Assembly: GCA_016709025.1 (NCBI GenBank)
Contig: JADJEQ010000008.1
Span: 186,001 to 250,000, forward strand
Origin: Bacteroidales bacterium
Lineage (GTDB): Bacteria > Bacteroidota > Bacteroidia > Bacteroidales > Lentimicrobiaceae
Length of the DNA stretch: 64,000 bases
Reading direction: 5' to 3'
A program made the position numbers and the translations under genes. Every line of letters starts with the position of its first letter. The stretch's first letter is position 1. The notes beneath the pieces are model-generated. The model did not search any database. It had not been told where the DNA came from and saw only the letters and a program-made list of their open reading frames with translations. Shown one piece after another: positions 54,430 to 61,775 of this stretch.

Positions 54430-54459
54430 AAAAAAAAGCCACAAATTGTGGCTTTTTTT
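54430..54459 (-). terminator. Bidirectional-looking terminator after the tRNA-like gene
   Basis: The stem AGCCACAA-ATTGTGGCT, flanked by A7 and T7, lies directly downstream of the tRNA-like gene on the minus strand. Related, less perfect hairpins recur between units of the array at 57.2-59 kb. Confidence 0.8.
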
Positions 54460-54460
54460 G

Positions 54461-54537
54461 TGGGAGCAACAGGGTTCGAACCTGTGACCCTCCCGACTGA
54501 AAGTCGGGAGGGTCTGAACCAGCTAAGCTATGCTCCC
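54461..54537 (-). tRNA. tRNA-like gene, anticodon reads TTC (Glu), D-arm abnormal; possibly a pseudo-tRNA
   Basis: Acceptor (GGGAGCA/TGCTCCC), T arm (ACAGG-TTCGAAC-CCTGT) and discriminator A are intact and equal to those of the tRNA-Val at 58976. The anticodon loop CTTTCAG gives TTC. The anticodon stem is part of a perfect 11-bp inverted repeat (GACCCTCCCGA with TCGGGAGGGTC). This uses up the 3' side of the D stem and leaves a C-C mismatch there. Total length is 77. A Glu anticodon on a Val-like body makes function doubtful. Confidence 0.45.
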
Positions 54538-54678
54538 ATCCTACGTAGCATATTGAATATCAATATTATAATTTGTCATTTTACAGACAGGTGTTCATTT
54601 TACTTTTTACCGGTTTACGATTTGGTTTACATTCATGTCACTAAGATTGGTTAAAAATTCAATAATAAACCGTTACAA

Positions 54679-56787
54679 TTATTGTTTTACCAGCTTCTCA
54701 ACATAAACACCCTTATCCGTTGTAACTCTTAATAAATAAATGCCATTGGGCAGTTTGCCGAAATCTGAAACAATGTGGTTGCTTACTGATTTCAGGGTTT
54801 TGACAAGACATCCCTGCTGATTTATAATATCAATTTTACTCATGTTGATGTCAGCAGCCATTTCTATGGTCAGCAAGTTTTCTACCGGATTAGGAAAAAT
54901 ACGGACCCCCGCCGAAGCTGAATAATCATCCTTAATATAAGCTGGATTCCCATATTCATTGAAAGAAGCCAAACCTTTCGTTTTGGTTGCAATCCATTTC
55001 GTGTTATCAGCATCAATGCAGACAGAATTAACAACGTCACACGGTAACTCGGAGTTTGAGGTATTATAAACAGTCCAGCCAGATTCGTCAAATTTTACCA
55101 GACCTCCGTAACGGGTTCCCAACCACTTTGCTCCCCCGGAGTCAATGGCAATACTAAGCACCCAGTCTCTAGGCAAACCCGAATTTTCAGTATTGTAAAC
55201 TTCCCATGTTGTTCCATCAAAGACTGCCAGTCCTCCCAGTTTTGTCCCGATCCATTTAACATCATGCGTATCTATGGCTATAGCGTAGACATTGTCGTGT
55301 GGTAATCCGGAATTTGAGGAATTGTATGTTGTCCAGTTTAATCCATCATAAGATGTAAGGCCATATTCTGTACCAATCCATTTCTCATTGTTTTTATCTA
55401 TAGCCAATGAGAGTATATAATTATTGGGCAATCCTGAATTGGAACTATTGTAGGTAGTCCAGTCCTCGCCGTTAAAAGAGATCAGGCCATAGCTTGTACC
55501 AAACCATATCAATCCGTTATTGTCTGATACAATTGCATTAACTTCACCAAATTGAACAGTATCTGAGCTGTAATAGTTTATCCATTCCGTTCCGTCGAAG
55601 GCAATCAATCCTGCCTGCGTTCCAAACCAAACCGTTTCTTCCGGATCAACCAATATTGAATAGATATGACTATTCAGTAACCCGGTGTTTGAAGGGTTGT
55701 ATATCTGCCAGTTATTTCCATCAAACGATGCTATGCCACCAATAGTTCCGATCCACTTTAACCCACCCGGATCTACAGCTATATCGCGTACATCATTCGA
55801 TGGAATTCCAGACAACCTGGTATCGACATCTTCCCAGGTGGTTCCGTTGTATGTTGCTACATACCCCCTGTAAGTGGCTATCCATTTGGTGCCGCTCAGG
55901 TCAGATACTACGATATGAACCGAATTATTCGGCAAGTCAGAATTATCCGTATTAAAAGTCTGCCAGTTTACATTGTCAAATGAAACCAGACCCAGTTCAG
56001 TACCAATCCATTTAGTGCCGGTGTTGTCAAAAGCTACTGAGTGAATAAAATTCCCGGGTAATCCGGAATTTGAAGTGTTATAGGTTACATAGTTTACACC
56101 ATCATAAGCAGCCAATCCATCATAACCTCCGATCCATTTTACACCATCCGGATCTATTGAAATTGAATTGATATAACCAACAGGCAATGGATGTGTTTCC
56201 CAATGTTCATCATCAAAGGAAATTAAAAAGGCGCCAAACGTTAAGCCGTCATAGGAAACAATCCATTTCGTTCCGTCCTCATCAATGGCTAAATGTCTTA
56301 CTCCATCATACAACGCTGCAAAATCTGACCTGTCGAATATTGACCAGTTTGAGCCGTCGAATGAAACCAATCCATGATGTTCAGTTCCTATCCAGACTTT
56401 TCCGTTCCCTTCAATGGCCAATGAAAATACTCCGTTATCCGGTAATCCCGAGTTTGAAGTATCGTAGGTTGTCCATTCTGAGCCATCAAAGGAAGTTAAA
56501 CCGCCATAAAGAGTACCGATCCATTTTGTTCCGTTCCCATCAACAGCAACTGCCGTAACTTCACAATCGGGTAATGGTGAATTTGTTTCGTCATAGATGG
56601 TCTTTGCGCCTGTACTTTTCTCAATTTTCAGCAAACCACCGCAGGTACCTATCCACATAAAATTATCCTCTTCGGTTATCGAATAGATGAGATCAGATTT
56701 AATATAATTAATCCAATTCGGTGTCTGCGCACTTGAATAACAAAGGATCATCAAGGTAGCAATAAAAACCAAAAGAAATCTTCTCAT
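54679..56787 (-). CDS. T9SS-exported beta-propeller protein
   Basis: A 702-aa protein. ATG 56787 follows a consensus GGAGGT Shine-Dalgarno (56792-56797), unusually strong here, and starts a signal peptide (RRFLLVFIATLMILCYSSAQ). About 14 repeats of 40-45 residues follow, each with a KWIGT-x-x-GL-x-SFDG core and an SGLP-x-N linker, like the two-component-regulator propeller of hybrid sensors but without kinase parts. The C-terminal ~75 residues (RIFPNPVENLLTIE to GIYLLRVTTDKG) form a T9SS type A sorting domain. It is probably a secreted or surface-attached binding protein. Confidence 0.9.
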   Translation of the reverse strand: MRRFLLVFIATLMILCYSSAQTPNWINYIKSDLIYSITEEDNFMWIGTCGGLLKIEKSTGAKTIYDETNSPLPDCEVTAVAVDGNGTKWIGTLYGGLTSFDGSEWTTYDTSNSGLPDNGVFSLAIEGNGKVWIGTEHHGLVSFDGSNWSIFDRSDFAALYDGVRHLAIDEDGTKWIVSYDGLTFGAFLISFDDEHWETHPLPVGYINSISIDPDGVKWIGGYDGLAAYDGVNYVTYNTSNSGLPGNFIHSVAFDNTGTKWIGTELGLVSFDNVNWQTFNTDNSDLPNNSVHIVVSDLSGTKWIATYRGYVATYNGTTWEDVDTRLSGIPSNDVRDIAVDPGGLKWIGTIGGIASFDGNNWQIYNPSNTGLLNSHIYSILVDPEETVWFGTQAGLIAFDGTEWINYYSSDTVQFGEVNAIVSDNNGLIWFGTSYGLISFNGEDWTTYNSSNSGLPNNYILSLAIDKNNEKWIGTEYGLTSYDGLNWTTYNSSNSGLPHDNVYAIAIDTHDVKWIGTKLGGLAVFDGTTWEVYNTENSGLPRDWVLSIAIDSGGAKWLGTRYGGLVKFDESGWTVYNTSNSELPCDVVNSVCIDADNTKWIATKTKGLASFNEYGNPAYIKDDYSASAGVRIFPNPVENLLTIEMAADINMSKIDIINQQGCLVKTLKSVSNHIVSDFGKLPNGIYLLRVTTDKGVYVEKLVKQ

Positions 56788-57220
56788 ATTACCTCCGTTT
56801 AAATTGAATAAAGTATTGAGTCTACCTGCTTCATTACTAATATAACACCTATAAGACAACTGAACCCCTTTTTACCCCTATCAGGAATTATAATATTCTG
56901 CAATCTATCGGACTGTTACTACCCGACTATTTAACTCATTAATATTCTGATACAAGACAAAAATATTATAAGTCGTTGCATTGATTCTTTGACAGATTGA
57001 GGACACCAGATATAAGTCAGCCTCTCACTTACAGCTGTAATGGTAACATTTCAGGCAGGGCAAACTACAGAATTTGAGGCATTCATGTGTAAATCCTGGT
57101 TTACATCCTGGTTTACTTGCATGAAAGAAAATCGAATAAAACCGGCTGAGAATAAAAAATCAGCCAATTACAAGTAAATTGCAATTAACTGATCTTAAAG
57201 ATTTTAATCTCCCAATCTGT
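56788..57220. other. Intergenic region, no gene seen
   Basis: About 430 bases between the propeller gene and the GIY-YIG/tRNA array. On the minus strand TATTTTTG (56958-56965) loosely fits a -7 element, but it is 170 bases from the start codon and lacks a -33 box. Nothing else is recognisable. Confidence 0.4.
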
Positions 57221-57293
57221 GTGGGAGCAACAGGGTTCGAACCTGTGACCCTCCCGACTGAAAGTCGGGATGCACTGACCCAGCTCAGGTTGG

Positions 57294-57600
57294 TTTGATA
57301 AGTCGTTCAACCAATTTGCGGCTTTTCCATTTCTTAATGGTCTTTTTCTCTTAACAATGCCATTGAATAGTCTTGATAAAATTCCTCATATACCAATTGC
57401 CAGTCTGAAGCAGCTGAAGTAAAACCTTGTGTGTTTGGGGGGAATGTAAGAAAAGGGGGCCCGTGCTGGGGGGGGGGCCGGGGGGAGCTGAAGTAACTTG
57501 TGCTGGTTATTGTGTTTGTACACTCTTTCATGACCGTGTCACGGGTGAGCCGATATAATATCTGTCAAGAATTACCGAATAAAGTATATAGGTGAATGGC
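57294..57600 (-). pseudogene. GIY-YIG gene, unit 5, disrupted
   Basis: It matches the other GIY-YIG units at both ends, but the start codon is altered (GGCAAT instead of GGCAT on the plus strand). A G-rich stretch (about 57435-57490) with runs of up to ten G replaces the middle. The G runs look like corrupted sequence and not normal mutation. Confidence 0.6.
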
Positions 57601-57689
57601 AATAAATAAAAAAATGGGGGGTGACTTTTCTGGTGGGGGGAAGGGGGCACCCGACTGAAAGTCGGGATGCACTGACCCAGCTCAGGTTT

Positions 57690-57920
57690 GTTTGATAAGT
57701 CGTTCAACCAATTTCGGCTTTCTTTCTTAATGGTCTTTCTCTTAACAATGCCATTGAATAGTCTTGATAAAATTCCTCATAAACCAATTGCCAGTCTGAA
57801 GCAGCTGAAGTAAAACCTTTGTGCTGGTTATTGTGTTTGTACACTCTTTCCATGACTGTGGGTCGAGCCGATATAATATCTGTCAAGAATTACCGAATAA
57901 AGTATATAGGTGAATGGCAT
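57690..57920 (-). pseudogene. GIY-YIG gene, unit 4, disrupted
   Basis: It aligns with the intact 82-codon units from the ATG at 57920, but several small deletions (for example in the GSTRD region and in the C-terminal KKWKSRK part) break the frame. A fragment of about 50 codons remains readable (TVMERVYKHNNQHKGFTSAA). Confidence 0.65.
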
Positions 57921-57997
57921 AAAATAAAAAAAACACAAAATGTGACTTTTCTTGTGGAGGACCCTCCCGACTGAAAGTCGGGATGCACTGACCCAGC

Positions 57998-58246
57998 TCA
58001 GGTTTGTTTGATAAGTCGTTCAACCAATTTGCGGCTTTTCCATTTCTTAATGGTCTTTTCTCTTAACAATGCCATTGAATAGTCTTGATAAAATTCCTCA
58101 TATACCAATTGCCAGTCTGAAGCAGCTGAAGTAAAACCTTTGTGCTGGTTATTGTGTTTGTACACTCTTTCCATGACCGTGTCACGGGTCGAGCCGATAT
58201 AATATCTGTCAAGAATTACCGAATAAAGTATATAGGTGAATGGCAT
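57998..58246 (-). CDS. GIY-YIG nuclease-domain protein, unit 3
   Basis: An 82-aa single-domain GIY-YIG protein. YILYS and YYIGST (residues 5-9 and 14-19) form the signature, and Arg in MERVYKHNN and Glu in ALLREK supply the usual catalytic-type residues. An apparent longer frame reads through the upstream tRNA fragment and is not real. It is nearly identical to units 1 and 2. Family members include UPF0213-type proteins of uncertain role. Confidence 0.75.
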   Translation of the reverse strand: MPFTYILYSVILDRYYIGSTRDTVMERVYKHNNQHKGFTSAASDWQLVYEEFYQDYSMALLREKTIKKWKSRKLVERLIKQT

Positions 58247-58343
58247 AAATAAAAAAAAGCCACAAAATGTGACTTTTCTTGTGGGAGCAACAGGGTTCGA
58301 ACCTGTGACCCTCCCGACTGAAAGTCGGGATGCACTGACCAGC

Positions 58344-58592
58344 TCAGGTTTGTTTGATAAGTCGTTCAACCAATTTTCGGCTTTTCCATTTCTTAATGGT
58401 CTTTTCTCTTAACAATGCCATTGAATAGTCTTGATAAAATTCCTCATATACCAATTGCCAGTCTGAAGCAGCTGAAGTAAAACCTTTGTGCTGGTTATTG
58501 TGTTTGTACACTCTTTCCATGACCGTGTCACGGGTAGAGCCGATATAATATCTGTCAAGAATTACCGAATAAAGTATATAGGTGAATGGCAT
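58344..58592 (-). CDS. GIY-YIG nuclease-domain protein, unit 2
   Basis: An 82-aa copy that encodes the same protein as unit 1. The start ATG lies a few bases after the T run of a hairpin. The gene ends with KLVERLIKQT and a TGA belonging to the following tRNA fragment. Confidence 0.75.
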   Translation of the reverse strand: MPFTYILYSVILDRYYIGSTRDTVMERVYKHNNQHKGFTSAASDWQLVYEEFYQDYSMALLREKTIKKWKSRKLVERLIKQT

Positions 58593-58690
58593 AAATAAAA
58601 AAAAGCCACAAAATGTGACTTTTCTTGTGGGAGCAACAGGGTTCGAACCTGTGACCCTCCCGACTGAAAGTCGGGATGCACTGACCCAGC

Positions 58691-58939
58691 TCAGGTTTGT
58701 TTGATAAGTCGTTCAACCAATTTTCGGCTTTTCCATTTCTTAATGGTCTTTTCTCTTAACAATGCCATTGAATAGTCTTGATAAAATTCCTCATATACCA
58801 ATTGCCAGTCTGAAGCAGCTGAAGTAAAACCTTTGTGCTGGTTATTGTGTTTGTACACTCTTTCCATGACCGTGTCACGGGTAGAGCCGATATAATATCT
58901 GTCAAGAATTACCGAATAAAGTATATAGGTGAATGGCAT
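58691..58939 (-). CDS. GIY-YIG nuclease-domain protein, unit 1
   Basis: An 82-aa copy directly downstream of the intact tRNA-Val, separated by a hairpin/T-run terminator-like sequence. The true start is ATG 58939 (MPFTYILYS). A longer reading that includes the tRNA is an artefact. It is the proximal unit of the array and the likely source of the amplified copies. Confidence 0.78.
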   Translation of the reverse strand: MPFTYILYSVILDRYYIGSTRDTVMERVYKHNNQHKGFTSAASDWQLVYEEFYQDYSMALLREKTIKKWKSRKLVERLIKQT

Positions 58940-58975
58940 AAATAAAAAAAAAGCCACAAAATGTGACTTTTCTTG

Positions 58976-59050
58976 TGGGAGCAACAGGGCTCGAACCTGT
59001 GACCCCCTGCTTGTAAGGCAGGTGCTCTGAACCAGCTGAGCTATGCTCCC
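58976..59050 (-). tRNA. tRNA-Val (TAC)
   Basis: 75 bases with all four arms: acceptor GGGAGCA/TGCTCCC, D stem GCTC/GAGC, anticodon stem CCTGC/GCAGG with loop CTTACAA (anticodon TAC) and T arm ACAGG-TTCGAGC-CCTGT. The discriminator is A and CCA is not encoded. It stands at the head of the GIY-YIG/tRNA-fragment array. Confidence 0.93.
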
Positions 59051-59475
59051 GAATGAGAGTGCAAAAATACACACTATTTTTAATCCTGCAATAGTTTTAT
59101 AAAATTTCTTTGTCTTTTTCACTTTCTATACTTTTTTCAAATATATCAGCAATTTTATGCTGACGATTCATCAACATTGTTTAGAGAAGTGATCAGGTGG
59201 ATTTTGGTTGTGATGAAATGATCATGGAAAAGAATGTTTCCAGTCTTTTGCCCGTGAACCTGATTCGATTTTAATAGGTGGAACTGAGTCTTCATTGAGC
59301 CAAATGACAGGCAAAATAATCGTTGAAACGAATAGAATTTTTTTTAATCTCATTAATTCCTGATACTGAACCGATTGAACTTTAACTGGCTAAGCTTGTT
59401 GTTTTGTAAATACGGGTACGTAATGATGTAGCATTCCACTTACGATATCTCAATCTTCTAGAAAATAATTGATTT
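59051..59475. other. Intergenic region, no gene seen
   Basis: About 425 AT-rich bases between the tRNA-Val 5' end and the membrane-protein gene. The tRNA promoter must lie here, but no convincing coding frame or repeat is visible. Confidence 0.4.
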
Positions 59476-60156
59476 ATGTCTGATCCAGATAAAACCTTTC
59501 AGAAAGTCTACAACAGGTTAATTCCGGTTGTTATCGTATTCCCCGTGATCTTCCTTATCTTTTTCATTGTTGTATCCATGATTCAGTTGCAGGAGATCAA
59601 TTCACGCATTGAAGAAGGGCAGTCGATGGCTGTGAAAGAGATGATGAATAAAGCAATGGCCGGAGAACAATTCACCGAAGAATACCTTCAGTTCTTAACA
59701 CTGGCTGCATTGGAAGAGGAGAGTCTGAATGAGCGTTACCGTCAGGGGCATTATTCCCTGGTGAGCCGTTCGTTCAAACAGTTTCTTGGGTTCTTTACAG
59801 GAATCATTATGGTCATCGTCGGGTCAGTTTTTGTTTTGCTCAAGTTAAAGGATAACATGGATCTTGGGGCACAACAAGGGGAGTCGTGGAAATTTTCGCT
59901 CATTACTTCATCACCGGGTATTGCTTTTGGTGTTGTAGGTGCTGTGCTGATCGGGCTTGCGTCTCTTTCAAATGATAAAATCGTTGTACGTGATTCAGGT
60001 CTTTACCTCACCAGGGAATACCTTGTAGCACCTTATTTTTCAGGATCTCCCCGCAAAACCCTGGATAAGTATATGCTCGATCAGGCTGACCAGGCTGAAA
60101 CGGATGAAGAAGTGCTTATTGAACAGTCTCCACCACCTAAAAATGAAAATCCATGA
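59476..60156 (+). CDS. Membrane protein, unknown family
   Basis: A 226-aa protein with three predicted transmembrane helices (about residues 16-37, 102-123 and 146-166), an acidic helical loop between the first two and an acidic/proline C-terminal tail. I see no catalytic motif. Its last codons overlap the start of the HExxH peptidase-like gene by 4 bases, so the two proteins are probably functionally linked. Confidence 0.65.
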   Translation: MSDPDKTFQKVYNRLIPVVIVFPVIFLIFFIVVSMIQLQEINSRIEEGQSMAVKEMMNKAMAGEQFTEEYLQFLTLAALEEESLNERYRQGHYSLVSRSFKQFLGFFTGIIMVIVGSVFVLLKLKDNMDLGAQQGESWKFSLITSSPGIAFGVVGAVLIGLASLSNDKIVVRDSGLYLTREYLVAPYFSGSPRKTLDKYMLDQADQAETDEEVLIEQSPPPKNENP

Positions 60157-61547
60157 AGATAATCATTCTGTTTTTAGCTATCATCCTGGTTACAAATTCA
60201 GGCCCCCTGAGCGCACAAACTGAGCCTGAAATTCAGGAGTTGAATATGTTGCTTGAACAGCAACGATATACTGCACTGGTAAATAAAGTATGTGCTTTGC
60301 GCAAAAAAGAATATTATAAAAATGCATTTCTCGACTATTGCCTCGCATATGGGTACTGCCAGTTGAACCGCCCGCAATTATCAACAGAATGGTTTGATCA
60401 CCTGCTGGTCAGTTACAATGGATTTTCATCAGAAGGAAGATCTGAATTGAAGAGAATGAGGTCCTCCTGCCAGACCCGGGAATCTGCATCTTCTGTCGCC
60501 GGCGATATGATAAACTATCTGCGTGCAATGAATAGTGAAGGTTTTGATGGTAACCAGGCCGGAATTGAATCAAAAATGGGAATTCCCAGCCTTTCGGACA
60601 GAGTGTCAGAGATTGATTTCGAACATACAACTTTTGATACAAAGAACCGTCAGTTTACCCAACAGCAGAAAGCAGAAGCATGCAAATATTTCAAGGGACT
60701 GATAAATGATGACTCTTATTCCTGCGATTCATCGAAGCATCTGTTGGTTTTTTATTCTGATAATGCGCTTAAAATTAAGAGCCATATCAGGGAAATGGAA
60801 GAATATTATCAATATTACAGTAAGGAATTTAACCTGGGTGAAAGCAACCGGCTGATTACTGTTTTCTATTGTACAAATCGGTCAGGGTTGGATTTTATTG
60901 CAGAAAAGATACATAATATTGATGTGCCCGGTTCAACATTCGGATACGCATCGAGTGCTGACCTTGTTTTGCTGAGCATTGCAAATTCTGTATGGCTGGG
61001 AGCCATGAAGCATGAGTTATTCCATCTTATGATCAGGTCGTTTATAGGTGACATTCCCGCCTGGCTTGATGAGGGTATTGCCTGTTATTATGAGTCGTCC
61101 GGTCTGGATAATAATGTTGCTTCAGTGAATATGAGAAATTACAGGACGAACATTTTCAGATCACTTGATATGATGAGAGCTGAATCTAACGATGAGCTTC
61201 CGGTGCCAACTGTCGAAAATTTCACCAATTACAGCTGGCAACAATTCAGTGGGTTGCCAGGGGATCTGATGATTAAGGCCAGTCTAAACTATTCAATCAG
61301 TTATGTTTTCGTGAAGTTTCTGAGCGATAACAACAAATTGCTGACTGTTGTTGATGCTTTCCGTAACCGGACCTTTACAGAAACACAAACCGGAGACGAG
61401 GCCGGAGAAGAATTGACCATTCTGCATATACGGCCGGGCAATGAGATTCTGACAACAGCGTTGGGCATGGAAATGGACCAGATACAAGCGGCATTTGAAG
61501 TCTGGTGTGTTGAAAATCTGGATGTAAATCCATACAGGAAAGACTAA
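60153..61547 (+). CDS. Exported HExxH metallopeptidase-like protein
   Basis: A 464-aa protein with a signal peptide (MKIIILFLAIILVTNSGPLSAQ), a helical N-terminal part like TPR repeats (residues 25-110), and a C-terminal peptidase-like domain. HELFH (287-291) and the downstream DEGIA (E307) form a gluzincin-type zinc site similar to the peptidase MA-like group. It would act in the periplasm or outside. No substrate can be inferred. It is co-transcribed with the upstream membrane protein (ATGA overlap). Confidence 0.8.
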   Translation: MKIIILFLAIILVTNSGPLSAQTEPEIQELNMLLEQQRYTALVNKVCALRKKEYYKNAFLDYCLAYGYCQLNRPQLSTEWFDHLLVSYNGFSSEGRSELKRMRSSCQTRESASSVAGDMINYLRAMNSEGFDGNQAGIESKMGIPSLSDRVSEIDFEHTTFDTKNRQFTQQQKAEACKYFKGLINDDSYSCDSSKHLLVFYSDNALKIKSHIREMEEYYQYYSKEFNLGESNRLITVFYCTNRSGLDFIAEKIHNIDVPGSTFGYASSADLVLLSIANSVWLGAMKHELFHLMIRSFIGDIPAWLDEGIACYYESSGLDNNVASVNMRNYRTNIFRSLDMMRAESNDELPVPTVENFTNYSWQQFSGLPGDLMIKASLNYSISYVFVKFLSDNNKLLTVVDAFRNRTFTETQTGDEAGEELTILHIRPGNEILTTALGMEMDQIQAAFEVWCVENLDVNPYRKD

Positions 61548-61775
61548 CCACTTCTGAAGGTCTTTCATCCGGAATTTTTCCTCACAATTCTTTGCAAACA
61601 TATTATTATGTGTGACAAGCAACCGCATACTGCATTCTCCATGTACCATAAAACCATAATTATATCAGCAAAACACTTTGAAATACCCGGATTTTCATGG
61701 TCGGAAGAATAATTCACAACAAGGAGTTTAAGATTTGTAAATTATTCGGGTTAAATTTGCACGTTATTCCCCCGT

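Larger units (their letters stand above)
57221..58975 (-). repeat. Tandem array of GIY-YIG gene plus tRNA 3'-fragment units
   Basis: Five head-to-tail units of about 347 bp on the minus strand. Each has a hairpin with a T run, an ATGCCATTCACC start, a GIY-YIG gene, and a tRNA fragment that begins inside the D arm and runs to the 3' end (anticodon TTC). The GIY-YIG stop codon TGA lies within the tRNA fragment. Clear fragments are at 58628-58695, 58282-58348 and 57222-57289. Shortened ones are near 57953 and 57650. The two distal units are degraded. Confidence 0.85.

Noticed and set aside
57221..58975. Possible CRISPR or integron array because of regular ~347-bp repeats
   Set aside because: Units contain complete GIY-YIG genes and tRNA fragments; there are no short repeats with unique spacers and no integrase.
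58691..59122. 143-aa protein reading through the tRNA-Val into the GIY-YIG gene
   Set aside because: The N-terminal part is translated tRNA sequence; the conserved domain starts at ATG 58939.
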